64,000 nt of DNA from Xanthocytophaga flava (GCA_030068525.1 JASJOS010000014.1:62001-126000), one strand, 5' to 3'; shown: positions 18,663-29,280, counted from the first letter of the stretch. Notes: generated by a model not told the origin, from the sequence alone. Numbers and translations are program-made.

Positions 18663-19055
18663 ATGGACTTAACAACTACCATGGAAAAACTGGCACTTGA
18701 AATTGATGGCCGCTTTGTAGAGTATTCATACAAAAACACGATTATTACTGTACCATTAAACAGAGATCGTTTTCAAAGTGTAACCGGATATCTGATTGAT
18801 CGTCCACAGGGTACTATGCTTGAGTTTATGTCTACAGTTTGCACACTACGCCCTGAAATTGATCACCGGGCTATGTTGGAACTGAATCAGGAGTTATACT
18901 ACAGTAAGGTGATGATTCATGAAGGTTTTCTGAAAGTGGCTGCTGCTGCTTTGTTTGACCATTGTACAGAAGATTTAGTAAAAGATATGATTATGGAAGT
19001 GGCGTACGTGGCAGATGATCTGGAGATGCGTATAATCGGACATGACATTTATTAA
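18663..19055 (+). CDS. YbjN/secretion-chaperone-like small protein
   Basis: This 130-residue cytoplasmic protein alternates helix and strand (VEYSYKNTIITVPLNRDRFQ, then LEFMSTVCTLRPEIDHRAML, then YYSKVMIHEGFLKVAAAAL). The pattern resembles the YbjN and type III secretion chaperone-like fold, small homodimers that bind other proteins. There is no catalytic motif. The ATG at 18663 is used; an ATG six codons later is an alternative. It is a single gene closed by a strong terminator. The family call is tentative. Confidence 0.5.
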   Translation: MDLTTTMEKLALEIDGRFVEYSYKNTIITVPLNRDRFQSVTGYLIDRPQGTMLEFMSTVCTLRPEIDHRAMLELNQELYYSKVMIHEGFLKVAAAALFDHCTEDLVKDMIMEVAYVADDLEMRIIGHDIY

Positions 19056-19092
19056 TATATTTGGAGAAGAGATATTCTATACTATTTAATTG

Positions 19093-19117
19093 AAAAGCCC
19101 CAACCAGGGCTTTTTTT
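19093..19117 (+). terminator. Rho-independent terminator
   Basis: AAAAGCCC and GGGCTTTT pair around CAACCA, and the stem runs into seven T. It ends the small YbjN-like gene. Confidence 0.9.
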
Positions 19118-19235
19118 GTTTGTGGGTACTAACTTTTTTATCCGGTATTTTTGGTGCAGATTTGCTAGACAGCTTTTCTTTAATCACTGAAAAGAGAAAC
19201 TTACTGCGTTTGATAAAATATTTTGGTTCTTACTA

Positions 19236-20330
19236 ATGGGTAGTGTCACATTTTATGAGTCAAAGGTTACTGTATCCTTTGAAGAAATACGATCAGGCTC
19301 TTTGTCTGAAAAACTGACAGAATATGAAAGTATTGCCTGGCAGTTCTGTTATGATTGGTTGACAGGCATAGAAACGTTTACTATCCATACATCAGGTTCT
19401 ACAGGTATACCTAAAGCCATAGAGCTAGACCGAAAGCAGATGGCTGCCAGTGCTCTTATGACAGGCAACACGCTGAAGTTGGAATCTGGAGACACTGCTT
19501 TGGTAAATCTGAATGTTCAATACATTGCTGGCATGATGATGCTGGTAAGAGGTCTGGTACTGGATTTACACCTCACTATCCTGGAACCTTCCTCGTTACC
19601 TGTTGCAGATCTGCCTGTAGAAAGTCGATTTGATTTTCAATCGTATGTACCTTTACAGATTCAGACTATCCTGGAGAAGGCTCCTGAAAAAGTAGCCATT
19701 CTGAATACTGCTAAAGCTATTATTATAGGAGGAGCACCTGTTTCATCTCTGCTGGAAGATATGCTTCAGCACCTTTCAGCACCTGTTTACCAAACCTATG
19801 GTATGACAGAAACTGTATCTCACATTGCTTTACGAGGTTTAAATGGATCTACTCACCATGATTATTATACTGCGCTAACAGGAGTAACCTTTGAAACAGA
19901 TAATCGCAATTGCCTTATCATTCATGTGCCCTCACTAAATAATGATCCCATTATAACAAACGATGTCGTAGAACTAGTATCAGATACCGCTTTTCGTTGG
20001 AAAGGCCGATACGACAACGTAATTAATTCTGGTGGGATAAAAATTCAGGCAGAGCATATAGAGCAGGTAATACAAGATATTCTTACCGATATGCAACTGT
20101 ATCAGCGATTTTTTATCAAAGGAATGCCTCATCCAAAACTAGGAGAATATGTAGCACTCTTTCTGGAAATAGAGGATCTATCACCTGAAAGCAAAGAGCT
20201 TATCTTGCAAAAAGCCAAAAGTTTATTATCCAGATATGAGGTCCCCAAACAAATATTTTGTGTAAACCAATTTGCACAAACCCCTACTGCTAAGGTAGAT
20301 AGACAGAAAACCGTTTTACCTTTTCTTTGA
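19236..20330 (+). CDS. menE: o-Succinylbenzoate-CoA ligase-like AMP-binding enzyme
   Basis: This 364-residue adenylate-forming enzyme shows the ATP-binding loop HTSGSTGIPK near residues 50-60, the YGMTETVSH signature near 187-196, WKGRYDNVINSGGIKI near 255-270 (hinge and C-terminal domain start) and the catalytic Lys near the end in PTAKVDR. It is shorter than typical acyl-CoA synthetases, as expected for Bacteroidota MenE, which makes o-succinylbenzoyl-CoA for menaquinone synthesis. No other men genes lie next to it, so the pathway assignment rests on family resemblance and length. A 47-bp palindrome follows the gene. Confidence 0.8.
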   Translation: MGSVTFYESKVTVSFEEIRSGSLSEKLTEYESIAWQFCYDWLTGIETFTIHTSGSTGIPKAIELDRKQMAASALMTGNTLKLESGDTALVNLNVQYIAGMMMLVRGLVLDLHLTILEPSSLPVADLPVESRFDFQSYVPLQIQTILEKAPEKVAILNTAKAIIIGGAPVSSLLEDMLQHLSAPVYQTYGMTETVSHIALRGLNGSTHHDYYTALTGVTFETDNRNCLIIHVPSLNNDPIITNDVVELVSDTAFRWKGRYDNVINSGGIKIQAEHIEQVIQDILTDMQLYQRFFIKGMPHPKLGEYVALFLEIEDLSPESKELILQKAKSLLSRYEVPKQIFCVNQFAQTPTAKVDRQKTVLPFL

Positions 20331-20390
20331 TCTTTTTTAGGATATTCTAATTAAATTAATTTGCGTGCTCATTAGTTATGTGTCTTCTCT

Positions 20391-20437
20391 TTTCCGAGGA
20401 TTATATATGTCAGTCTGACATATATAATCCTCGGAAA
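20391..20437. repeat. 47-bp perfect palindrome after menE
   Basis: Two 23-base arms, beginning TTTCCGAGGATTATATATG, are perfect reverse complements around a single central T. It starts about 60 bases after the menE stop. It could form a long RNA hairpin that ends or protects the menE transcript, although no T run follows. Otherwise it could be a protein-binding palindrome or a miniature mobile remnant. Confidence 0.9.
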
Positions 20438-20850
20438 TATCCCTTCTCAGAACCTCTTATAGTATTGAGTAGATTTAGAAATTTCTAATCTCAATATGCT
20501 CCTGTTCTGCCTTCATTCTACAAATTAGATAAAGATTTTATAAGGATTCTGATTTGTTTTATAAGTTGACATTTATAGTAAGACTTTGATAAATTATATT
20601 TCATAAGAATTATGTATTTTTTGTATTCTATCCTTACTGTCCATATATAATAGTACTGTAATACATAAATAGCAGATTTAAAGGTAAATAATCTTTTTAG
20701 TGAATAGTACTTTATCATGAAGTGTTTGTTTGTATTTTTTGTTATATGACAATACCATATTTAAAAAATTAAATATTAATCCTGAAGTTTATCCGAAAAG
20801 CGGAAATAATTATATTTTTTTTATTTTTTTTTAAATTATAGTGGTTTTTC

Positions 20851-20858
20851 TATATTTG
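20851..20858 (+). promoter_or_regulatory. Candidate -7 box upstream of the SusC-like gene
   Basis: TATATTTG matches the Bacteroidota -7 consensus TAnnTTTG, about 115 bases before the SusC-like start. The expected upstream TTTG is not clear in the A/T-rich sequence. The remainder of 20438-20973 is A/T-rich and shows no gene. Confidence 0.35.
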
Positions 20859-20973
20859 CGTACCATACACTACGTATGTCTGAACACAATTGAAGTAAGT
20901 ATCATTTTGAGAGTATACCCTGTACAGTCAAAAAGATTATTTTTCACATCAATCACCCCTTTTATTACTTGTT

Positions 20974-23900
20974 ATGAGCACAATTGGTACTTCACAAAAA
21001 TTAGGTAATCTGCCCGATGATGGACATAGAGCCATTTCGTTCAGATTCTCTCCTTTGAAATTTCTATGGCTTTTGATTTTGTTATTGAGCACAACTGCAT
21101 ATGCACAAAAAACGGTAAGTGGTAAGGTAACAGATGCTGCTGATGGTTCTGGGTTGCCAGGCGTAAGTGTATCTGTGAAAGGAACTACTACTGGAACTAC
21201 TACAGATGCAAGTGGAAGTTATAGCTTAAGCATTCCAGGCGATAATACAACGTTGGTTTTTAGCTTTGTGGGTTATGTAACCCAAGAAATTGCAGTTGGG
21301 AATCGTTCTTCCGTTACTGTATCTCTTGCAGCTGATGTTCAGTCGTTACAAGAGGTAGTTGTAATTGGTTATGGTGAACAACGAAAAGAGGATGCTACTG
21401 GTGCAGTTGTAGCATTAGGCTCCAAAGATTTTAATAAAGGTGTAATTGCTTCTCCAGAGCAATTACTACAAGGACGTGCTGCTGGCATTCAAATTACTCC
21501 TTCCAGTGGTGAACCCGGTGGAGGTGTAAATATTCGTATTCGGGGAACTACTTCTGTACGAAGCGGAAACGGTCCTTTATTTGTAGTAGATGGCGTTCCA
21601 TTGGATGGTGGAAATGTATCTGAAGGTGGTCGAGATTTTGGTGCAGGTACACAGCCTTCCAGAAACCCGTTGAATTTTCTGAATCCGGATGATATTGAGA
21701 GCATGTCTGTATTGAAGGATGCCTCTGCTGCTGCGATCTATGGTTCCAGAGGAGCTAATGGCGTTGTAATTATAACTACCAAAAAAGGTAAAGCTGGCCA
21801 AGAAAGCCTGACTTTTTCAGCAAATGCCAGTGTTGCATCAGCTCTAAGACGATATGATTTGTTGTCTGCTTCTGAATATTTACCTGCTTTAGAGCGTGCT
21901 GGTGGTAATCCTTCTGCTGGAGGTGTCAATGGTGGTGGAAGTACAAATTGGCAGGATCAGATTTTTAGAACCAGTGTTTCACAGAACTATAATGTAAGTT
22001 ATGGTGGAGGAAATAATAATACTCGATATAATTTTTCCTTAGGATATTCTGATCAACAGGGTATTATTAAGAAAGCTGGCTTAAATCGTTTGACTGGTCG
22101 CATTAATGCTAGTCATGATTTAATAGATGATAAAGTTATTCTGGATTTACAACTTACTACTTCTGGTCTGAAAGATGTGTATGTACCAAATGGAGGTGCC
22201 GGAGCTCAGGGTAATTTGATTGCTGCTGCTCTGCAATCAAATCCAACATATCCTATATTTGATGCGCAAGGACGTTATTATACTCCAAATGGATACAATA
22301 CAGAAACAGGAGCTCCAAGTGGTGATTATCGGAATCCTGTGGCAATGTTGAATTTGATTGATGATTATTCAAATACAAACAGGACATTAGGAAATGTAAG
22401 TGCTACATGGAAAATAATCAAAGGTTTATCCTATAAAATTAATTTCGGTATTGACAATTCAACTTCTGAAAGAAGAACTTCAATCTTCCGGAATATTCCT
22501 GGTTTTAATGATATTCCAAATAATTCCGGACGAGCTACTATTCAAAACAGAACTCGTCGGTCTCAACTAATTGAACATACATTAAATTATAATAATAAAG
22601 TAGGTTCTGGCACTCTTGATGCATTAATCGGGTATGCTTATCAGAAATTTGAAAATGGCGGAAGTTTTGTTCAAGCACAACTTTTTCAACCTGATGCAGA
22701 TCAATTGTTTCCATATGCTAACAATATAAACGGAGTTAACAATTCAGGGTCTAATAAAGCATATTTTGCTGGTTCAGATCGTAGTCAAAGCGAACTCCAG
22801 TCTTATTTTGGTCGTGTAAACTATACTATTCTTGATAAATATTTGTTGACCGCAACTCTTCGGGTAGACGGCTCTTCAAAATTTGGTAAAAACAATAAGT
22901 ATGGATATTTTCCTTCTTTTGCTGCAGGTTGGAAAATTTCTCAGGAAAGCTTTATGCCAGAAGGTATATTTGATGAGTTGAAACTTCGCGCTAACTGGGG
23001 GGTAACAGGTAATCAAGAATTTCCATCCAATATTACAGTTGAACGTTATCAGTTTGATCAGAACAACAATTCTACTTCACGTGATATTGTACCAAATCCA
23101 AACTTGAAATGGGAACAGACTACCCAATGGGGCATTGGACTTGACTATGCGTTCATGAATGGACGGCTTTCTGGTGCTATTGACTATTTTAATAAAAACA
23201 CAACAGATCTGCTGTTTGAAGCTTTTTATGCTGCGCCTGCACCTGCCCGTTCCCGTTGGATTAATTTGCCTTCTAATGTTATCAACTCTGGAGTTGAGTT
23301 TACAGTAGCATATGATGTGTTTCAAGGAGGTGATGGTAGCAAATTTGGATGGAATTTGTCTTATAACATGACATTTCTGCATAATGATGTGAAAAACTTT
23401 AATGGTTTTTATCGTACAGGAAGTATTCGTGGTTCTGGTTTGTCAGGAGTAAATGCACAAAGAATTCAAAGTGGATATCCATTGTATGGATTCTTCCTGC
23501 CAACATTTACCGGATATGATGAGAACGGATTTGGTACTTATACAGATCCTGCTCTTTCTAATCAGTATGTTGGTAGCCCATTTCCTAAGTTTACTTTTGG
23601 TTTGACGAATAATTTTACATATGGAAAATGGAATCTTAGCCTGTTCTTTAATGGATCTACCGGATTCTATGTATATAACAATACAGCAAATGCTCTCTTT
23701 TCAAAAGGAAGATTAAGAAATGGACAAAACGTTACAAAGGATGCGGCGAACAGTGCTGAAAATGCTTCTAATGCACCTTTTCCTTCAACTAGATTCCTTG
23801 AAAAAGGAGATTTTGTTAGACTTACTAACCTGACATTAGGTTATAATATACCATTGCCACAAGGGGGATATGCTAAAAGTTTACGAGTTTCTTTGACTGG

Positions 23901-24051
23901 ACAAAACTTGTTACTATTTAGTGGATATTCTGGTGTTGATCCTGAGATAAATACAGATGCAGCTATTGATGGTATCCCATCTTTGAACATTGATTATACT
24001 AACTTCCCAAGTCCTAGAATATTTACATTGGGAGTAAATGTTGGATTCTGA
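20974..24051 (+). CDS. SusC/RagA-type TonB-dependent outer-membrane transporter
   Basis: This 1025-residue outer-membrane protein imports large nutrients, using TonB energy. After an N-terminal signal (hydrophobic core near 30-43, cleavage after AYAQ) comes a carboxypeptidase-D-like domain at about 46-125 (VSGKVTDAADGSGLPGVSVSVKG), then the TonB-box region EVVVIGYG, the plug with GVNIRIRGTTSV, FVVDGVPLDGG and IYGSRGANGVVIITTKKGK up to about 270, and a long barrel ending in an aromatic-poor FTLGVNVGF strand. It is followed after 56 bases by its SusD-like partner. The substrate cannot be told; no glycoside hydrolases lie nearby. Confidence 0.95.
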   Translation: MSTIGTSQKLGNLPDDGHRAISFRFSPLKFLWLLILLLSTTAYAQKTVSGKVTDAADGSGLPGVSVSVKGTTTGTTTDASGSYSLSIPGDNTTLVFSFVGYVTQEIAVGNRSSVTVSLAADVQSLQEVVVIGYGEQRKEDATGAVVALGSKDFNKGVIASPEQLLQGRAAGIQITPSSGEPGGGVNIRIRGTTSVRSGNGPLFVVDGVPLDGGNVSEGGRDFGAGTQPSRNPLNFLNPDDIESMSVLKDASAAAIYGSRGANGVVIITTKKGKAGQESLTFSANASVASALRRYDLLSASEYLPALERAGGNPSAGGVNGGGSTNWQDQIFRTSVSQNYNVSYGGGNNNTRYNFSLGYSDQQGIIKKAGLNRLTGRINASHDLIDDKVILDLQLTTSGLKDVYVPNGGAGAQGNLIAAALQSNPTYPIFDAQGRYYTPNGYNTETGAPSGDYRNPVAMLNLIDDYSNTNRTLGNVSATWKIIKGLSYKINFGIDNSTSERRTSIFRNIPGFNDIPNNSGRATIQNRTRRSQLIEHTLNYNNKVGSGTLDALIGYAYQKFENGGSFVQAQLFQPDADQLFPYANNINGVNNSGSNKAYFAGSDRSQSELQSYFGRVNYTILDKYLLTATLRVDGSSKFGKNNKYGYFPSFAAGWKISQESFMPEGIFDELKLRANWGVTGNQEFPSNITVERYQFDQNNNSTSRDIVPNPNLKWEQTTQWGIGLDYAFMNGRLSGAIDYFNKNTTDLLFEAFYAAPAPARSRWINLPSNVINSGVEFTVAYDVFQGGDGSKFGWNLSYNMTFLHNDVKNFNGFYRTGSIRGSGLSGVNAQRIQSGYPLYGFFLPTFTGYDENGFGTYTDPALSNQYVGSPFPKFTFGLTNNFTYGKWNLSLFFNGSTGFYVYNNTANALFSKGRLRNGQNVTKDAANSAENASNAPFPSTRFLEKGDFVRLTNLTLGYNIPLPQGGYAKSLRVSLTGQNLLLFSGYSGVDPEINTDAAIDGIPSLNIDYTNFPSPRIFTLGVNVGF

Positions 24052-24107
24052 TAATGTGAATCAGTAGTCGATTTTACATTTATTGATAGTTTTAACTAAA
24101 ATCTAAA

Positions 24108-25664
24108 ATGAATACTTTACGATATAAAATTTCAATAATTTTAGCAGGAGGGCTGTTCTTAGGAATAGTAGGGTGTACTAACTTGGAGGATAAGGTATTA
24201 GATAGACCCACACAATCCTCTGCTGGATCTAATCTAGACCCTGTATCATTGCTAAATGGTGTATATGCTCAATTGAATCCTCTTGTATCTCAAGAAAACG
24301 TATATGCTATGGAGGAACATACGTCAGATGAGATGATGGGGCCTACTCGCGGTACTGACTGGGATGATTTTGGTACATGGAGACGTTTACATCAGCATAC
24401 TTGGGATGCGAACCATAATCAAGTCACCAATGCATGGGATGTTGTAAATACTGGTGTTTTTAGAGCTACAGAAGTGATTGCTGCAGCAGAAGATGGGAGT
24501 GTTATAGAAGCTCAAGCACGTTTTCTGCGAGCATTCTTTATGTTTTATGTAGTAGATCTATATGGACAGGCTCCATTTCGTGAGGCAAGCGATGGGTTTG
24601 AGGTGAATCCTAAAGTTTTATCCAGAAGTGAAGCTACAGACTTTATTATTCAGGATCTAGAAACCGCTTTACCTACACTCCCAGCACTAGGATCAGGTAC
24701 AAATGCAACACCAGGCAGAGCTACAAAAGAAGCAGCTCAATTCTTACTGGCTAAAGTTTATCTTAACAGAGCTGTATACAAACAAAATCCAGAACAACCT
24801 GCTGGACCTTATACATTTGCAGCAGCAGATATGAATAAAGTAATTGAATATACAAATGCTATTATTAACTCAGGAAAGTTTGAACTCGAACCTCAAGGAC
24901 AATATTTTGATAATTTCCATTGGGATAATACTACCTTGTCAAAAGAACTAGTTTTCGTAATTCAACAGGAAAAAGGAGCCCCCGTAGCTGATGTTCGTAG
25001 TCGTTATTATATGACATTGCATTACAACCAAACACCAAGTGGGTGGAATGGTTTTACTACTCTGGCCGACTTTTACGGCAGCTTTGAGGCTCAGGATGAA
25101 CGTATCGGGGGAGCATATCCTGGAATGACAGATAAACTTGGGTATAATGCTGGTTTCTTGGTTGGACAACAAAAAGGCCCAAGTGGAGCTAATTTACAAG
25201 ACAGAGGAGGAAATCCTTTAGTTTTCTCTCCAACAGTAAATTTATTGTACTCAGATGAAAAAGTTGGTATTCGGGTAATTAAGTATCTACCAGAGCCTGG
25301 TAACATAGATCAAGGTGGGCACGACTATGTGTTCTTCCGTTATGCTGACGCTTTATTAATGAATGCAGAAGCAACATTAAGAGGTGGCACTGGAGGGAGT
25401 CCTGCTGTAGATCTTGTAAATCAGGTAAGAAATGCCAGAGGCTTATCCAATTTATCTTCTGTTACAGAGGCTGATTTATTAAAAGAAAGAGGACATGAAC
25501 TATATTGGGAAGGATGGAGAAGAAATGATCTGATTCGCTTTGGTACTTTCCTGGAGCCATTTGATCAAAAACCAACTACATCACCTGCTCACGTGGTTGT
25601 ATTTCCTATCCCACAACGTGCATTGGATACCAATCCAAACTTGAAACAAAATTTTGGTTATTAA
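24108..25664 (+). CDS. SusD/RagB-type surface nutrient-binding lipoprotein
   Basis: This 518-residue lipoprotein has signal and lipobox at GIVGCTN (Cys23). It shows the usual SusD helices (AQARFLRAFFMFYVVDLYG), the ATKEAAQFLLAKVYLNRAVY tetratricopeptide-like part, and a C-terminal RHELYWEGWRRNDLIRFG-like motif, here ERGHELYWEGWRRNDLIRFG. It sits as a lid on the SusC-like transporter encoded just upstream and delivers substrate to it. A strong terminator follows, so the pair forms one transcription unit, separate from the FG-GAP genes behind. Confidence 0.94.
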   Translation: MNTLRYKISIILAGGLFLGIVGCTNLEDKVLDRPTQSSAGSNLDPVSLLNGVYAQLNPLVSQENVYAMEEHTSDEMMGPTRGTDWDDFGTWRRLHQHTWDANHNQVTNAWDVVNTGVFRATEVIAAAEDGSVIEAQARFLRAFFMFYVVDLYGQAPFREASDGFEVNPKVLSRSEATDFIIQDLETALPTLPALGSGTNATPGRATKEAAQFLLAKVYLNRAVYKQNPEQPAGPYTFAAADMNKVIEYTNAIINSGKFELEPQGQYFDNFHWDNTTLSKELVFVIQQEKGAPVADVRSRYYMTLHYNQTPSGWNGFTTLADFYGSFEAQDERIGGAYPGMTDKLGYNAGFLVGQQKGPSGANLQDRGGNPLVFSPTVNLLYSDEKVGIRVIKYLPEPGNIDQGGHDYVFFRYADALLMNAEATLRGGTGGSPAVDLVNQVRNARGLSNLSSVTEADLLKERGHELYWEGWRRNDLIRFGTFLEPFDQKPTTSPAHVVVFPIPQRALDTNPNLKQNFGY

Positions 25665-25685
25665 AAAATAGGATCATAAAGTACG

Positions 25686-25719
25686 TCAAAACAGCAACCA
25701 GAGTAGGTTGCTGTTTTGA
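25686..25719. terminator. Strong terminator after SusD-like gene
   Basis: TCAAAACAGCAACC and GGTTGCTGTTTTGA form fourteen perfect pairs around AGAGTA. It sits 22 bases behind the SusD-like stop and can separate the SusCD unit from the FG-GAP genes. Confidence 0.85.
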
Positions 25720-25856
25720 TTATAAATGCTCTATACAAATAATTTTAAGTTTGTTTGTCTCCCGGATAATCCTCTTCTTGAAAAAGTTTACGCCGATCAG
25801 GCTAATCAATAAAACCACTTTTAACGAACAAACTATACAGCCTGATTTTATTCCGA

Positions 25857-28800
25857 ATGAAAGCTTTATATTATACATTCATTCTGTTATGTGTGTCTTT
25901 TTTTGCCTGCCAGAAACAGAAGGAATCTGCTTTATTTATACAACAGAACTCTCAACATACAGGAATCACTTTTGCTAATCAGCTTACAGAGACAGAAGCA
26001 CTCAATATCCTGAACTATGAGTATTTCTATAATGGAGGTGGGGTAGCTGCCGGAGATTTTAACAATGACGGGAACATAGACCTGTATTTTACAGGAAATA
26101 TGGTTGACAATACCTTATATCTCAATACAGGAAATCTTCAGTTTAAGGATATTACGCAGTCTGCTGGAGTGACTGGCCGAAAAGGAGGTTGGAAAACGGG
26201 AGTAAGCCTTGTGGATATCAATTCGGATGGCTGGCTGGATATCTATGTATGTTACTCTGGAAATCTGGGATTGGAGCAACGTCGCAATCAGTTGTTTGTT
26301 AATAATGGTAATCTGACCTTTACTGAAAAAGCACAGGAATATGGTCTGGATGATCCAGGTTATACTACACAAGCTGCCTTTCTGGATTACGATCTGGATG
26401 GAGATTTAGATTGTTTTATTCTCAATCATAATCTGAGAAGCTACGAACGAAATCCAGATGCCTCTGTTATGCGGAATAAACGGGATGATTATGCTGGCGA
26501 CAAGCTTTTCAAAAATGAAAATGGCAAATTTACAGAGGTAACAGCTGAGGCAGGTATCAAAAGTAATCCACTGGGTTTTGGATTGGGACTAGCTATTGCT
26601 GATGTAAACAAGGATGGCCGACCTGATATCTATGTGGGTAATGATTATGTGGAAGATGATTATCTCTACATCAATCAGGGAGATGGTACATTTAAGGATT
26701 TGCTACAGGAAACATTGGACCATACGTCCCGTTTTACAATGGGAGTGGATATTGCTGATATAAACAACGATAGCCGACCCGATATCTTTACACTGGATAT
26801 GCTTCCGGAAGATAATCTTCGTCAAAAGCTATTGGCCTTTCCTGACAACTGGAATAATTACCAGTCTATGCTGGCAAATGGATTCTGGCATCAGAATATG
26901 CGGAATATGCTACATCTTAATCAAACTGTAAATATTTCGAGTTACAATAGTGTTGGCAAAGTTTCCTATAGCGAGATTGGGCAAAGTGCAGGTGTCTCTA
27001 ATACAGACTGGAGCTGGGCTGCTTTGTTTGCAGATTTTGATAATGATGGCTGGAAAGACTTGTTTGTAACCAATGGAGAAGTGAAAGACTTTACCAACTC
27101 TGATTTTATCAAATATACAGCTGATGAAGAAATGAAAGCTTCTGCCGGACAGCCCCATGAGTCGCTTATGGAACAAATCCATAAAATGCCTTCTTCACCT
27201 ACACATAGCTACATTTTCAGAAATAATGCTAACCTAACCTTTACAGACCAATCGGTAAAGTGGGGATTTGAGAAACCAACTATTGCCAATGGTGCTGTCT
27301 ATGTAGATCTGGACAATGATGGAGATTTGGATATTGTGACCAACAATAACAACGAACAAGCCCGAATCTATAAAAACACAAGCAGAGATGTAAACGAAGA
27401 GAATAGCTCAGATGCAAACCAATCCAATAAGCAGGCAAAAAGTAGTTTTCTAAAGATTAAGATAAAAGGCCCAAAGCAAAATCCATTTGGAGTACATACC
27501 AAAGTCTATGTAACCTCTGATTCTCTGACACAATATCAGGAAGTTTCTCCTGTAAAAGGCTTTCAATCTTCTATGTATGATGCGTTGCATTTTGGGTTGG
27601 GAACAAATCATAATCCGGTAAAAATTCATGTTGAATGGCCAGATGGAAAATGGAAGGATTCTACGATTACTGTAGTAAACAAAACTATAGAGATTAGCTA
27701 TGATTTGTATGCTTTCCAACGCATAGTACATAAATTCATAGATAATAGTCTGTTTCAGGAAACACCAGATATACTTCACTACACACATAAAGAAAATTAC
27801 GCCAATGATTTTGCCCGTCAGATTTTACTTCCTTATCAGTATTCATATTCAGGTGCACGAATAGCTAAAGGAGATATCAATAACGATGGATTAATGGATC
27901 TGTACCTGGGAGGAGCCAGAAACCAGGTTGGTAAGATTTTTCTGCAACAAAAAAGTGGTTTGTTTAGTGAGATTCGGACAGATGCCTTTGTACAGGATTC
28001 GGTTTATGAAGATAAAGACGCTGTGTTTTTTGATGCTGATAACGATGGAGATCTTGACCTGTATGTAGTAAGTGGAGATTTTTCACAACGTAAAAATACT
28101 ACAGTACAACAGGATCGTTTATATATTAATGATGGAACCTGTCACTTTTTACAAAATAAAACGGCATTGCCTGCAGAAACCGCTAATGGTTCCTGTGTAA
28201 AAGTATTGGACATTGATAATGACAAAGACCTTGATTTATTTATAGGCGGAACTGCTACACCTAATGAATTTCCTGCCGCAGATGCAAGTTTCATACTACT
28301 AAATAATGGGAAAGGTAGTTTTATATCTGTCCCTCTTTCTCATTTCAAGCTAGGCTTAGTAAGTGATGCTTTTGTGATGGATATGAATAAGGATGGCTTT
28401 TCTGAAATCATTATCGTTGGTGAATGGATGTCACCCAAAGTCTTATCCTTTAAAAATGGACAAGCCACAGTACAGGATTTGCAGATCCGAGACGCACGAT
28501 CTGAACAGCAATGGTTGAACGGATGGTGGAATCGCATTGCTGGAGATGACCTGGATGGAGATGGAGACTTGGATCTGGTACTGGGTAATTTAGGAAACAA
28601 TTGCCAGATGAAGCCTTCTGTTACCTACCCTATGAGAATGTATGCAGGAGATTTTGATAAGAATGGCATTATAGATCCGGTAGTGAGCTATTATATTCAG
28701 CAAAAACAATATCCTGCTATTAGTAGGGATGAGTTACTGGAACAAATTGTTTCTTTGCGAAGAAAATATACCAATTATCAATCCTATGCAGAAGCTACAT

Positions 28801-29228
28801 TGGAAGATGTCTTTTCTGAAGGTGAATTGAATAATGCTATGACCTATCGCATTGATTTTACAGAAAGTTGTGTATTGGAAAATACTCCTCATGGATTTGT
28901 TTTGCATTCATTACCTTCTCAGGCTCAGTATGCTCCTGTATATGCGATTGCCATGGAGGATATTAACAAGGATGGAAAGAAAGATCTGCTTCTGAGTGGA
29001 AACAATTCTTATTATCATCTTCGAATTGGAAAGATGGATGCTAACCACGGGTTTGTATTCCTGAACAAAGGAAACTTTCAGTTTGACTATGTAAGCCAGT
29101 CTCTTTCTGGTTTAAATGTTAAGGGAGATGTGAAAGATGTGCAAGTTATAAATAATTCTACCTGGATATTTTCTGTAAATAACGCGCCTGTACAAGTTTA
29201 TCAACAAAAGGACGTAAGGCCATTGTAA
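25857..29228 (+). CDS. FG-GAP/VCBS-repeat lipoprotein with ASPIC/UnbV domain (copy 1)
   Basis: This 1123-residue lipoprotein (Cys at VSFFACQK) has about fourteen repeats with calcium-binding loops of the form DxNxDGxxD (DFNNDGNIDLYF, DINSDGWLDIYV, DLDNDGDLDIVT, DADNDGDLDLYV). They form two beta-propeller-like blocks on either side of an ASPIC/UnbV domain at about 528-607, which contains GFQSSMYDALHFGLG and the VEWPDG strand. Proteins of this type are exported and anchored to the surface or periplasm. Their role is not settled; placement behind a SusCD pair suggests handling of the same nutrient. Two paralogues follow at 52- and 47-base spacing, so the three are likely one operon. A TAAGTTTG at 25746 could be its -7 box. 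Confidence 0.9.
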   Translation: MKALYYTFILLCVSFFACQKQKESALFIQQNSQHTGITFANQLTETEALNILNYEYFYNGGGVAAGDFNNDGNIDLYFTGNMVDNTLYLNTGNLQFKDITQSAGVTGRKGGWKTGVSLVDINSDGWLDIYVCYSGNLGLEQRRNQLFVNNGNLTFTEKAQEYGLDDPGYTTQAAFLDYDLDGDLDCFILNHNLRSYERNPDASVMRNKRDDYAGDKLFKNENGKFTEVTAEAGIKSNPLGFGLGLAIADVNKDGRPDIYVGNDYVEDDYLYINQGDGTFKDLLQETLDHTSRFTMGVDIADINNDSRPDIFTLDMLPEDNLRQKLLAFPDNWNNYQSMLANGFWHQNMRNMLHLNQTVNISSYNSVGKVSYSEIGQSAGVSNTDWSWAALFADFDNDGWKDLFVTNGEVKDFTNSDFIKYTADEEMKASAGQPHESLMEQIHKMPSSPTHSYIFRNNANLTFTDQSVKWGFEKPTIANGAVYVDLDNDGDLDIVTNNNNEQARIYKNTSRDVNEENSSDANQSNKQAKSSFLKIKIKGPKQNPFGVHTKVYVTSDSLTQYQEVSPVKGFQSSMYDALHFGLGTNHNPVKIHVEWPDGKWKDSTITVVNKTIEISYDLYAFQRIVHKFIDNSLFQETPDILHYTHKENYANDFARQILLPYQYSYSGARIAKGDINNDGLMDLYLGGARNQVGKIFLQQKSGLFSEIRTDAFVQDSVYEDKDAVFFDADNDGDLDLYVVSGDFSQRKNTTVQQDRLYINDGTCHFLQNKTALPAETANGSCVKVLDIDNDKDLDLFIGGTATPNEFPAADASFILLNNGKGSFISVPLSHFKLGLVSDAFVMDMNKDGFSEIIIVGEWMSPKVLSFKNGQATVQDLQIRDARSEQQWLNGWWNRIAGDDLDGDGDLDLVLGNLGNNCQMKPSVTYPMRMYAGDFDKNGIIDPVVSYYIQQKQYPAISRDELLEQIVSLRRKYTNYQSYAEATLEDVFSEGELNNAMTYRIDFTESCVLENTPHGFVLHSLPSQAQYAPVYAIAMEDINKDGKKDLLLSGNNSYYHLRIGKMDANHGFVFLNKGNFQFDYVSQSLSGLNVKGDVKDVQVINNSTWIFSVNNAPVQVYQQKDVRPL

Positions 29229-29280
29229 TACTATTGGATATGCAGTTCTATTCCATTTTACTAAAAACGAGCCGTTTATT

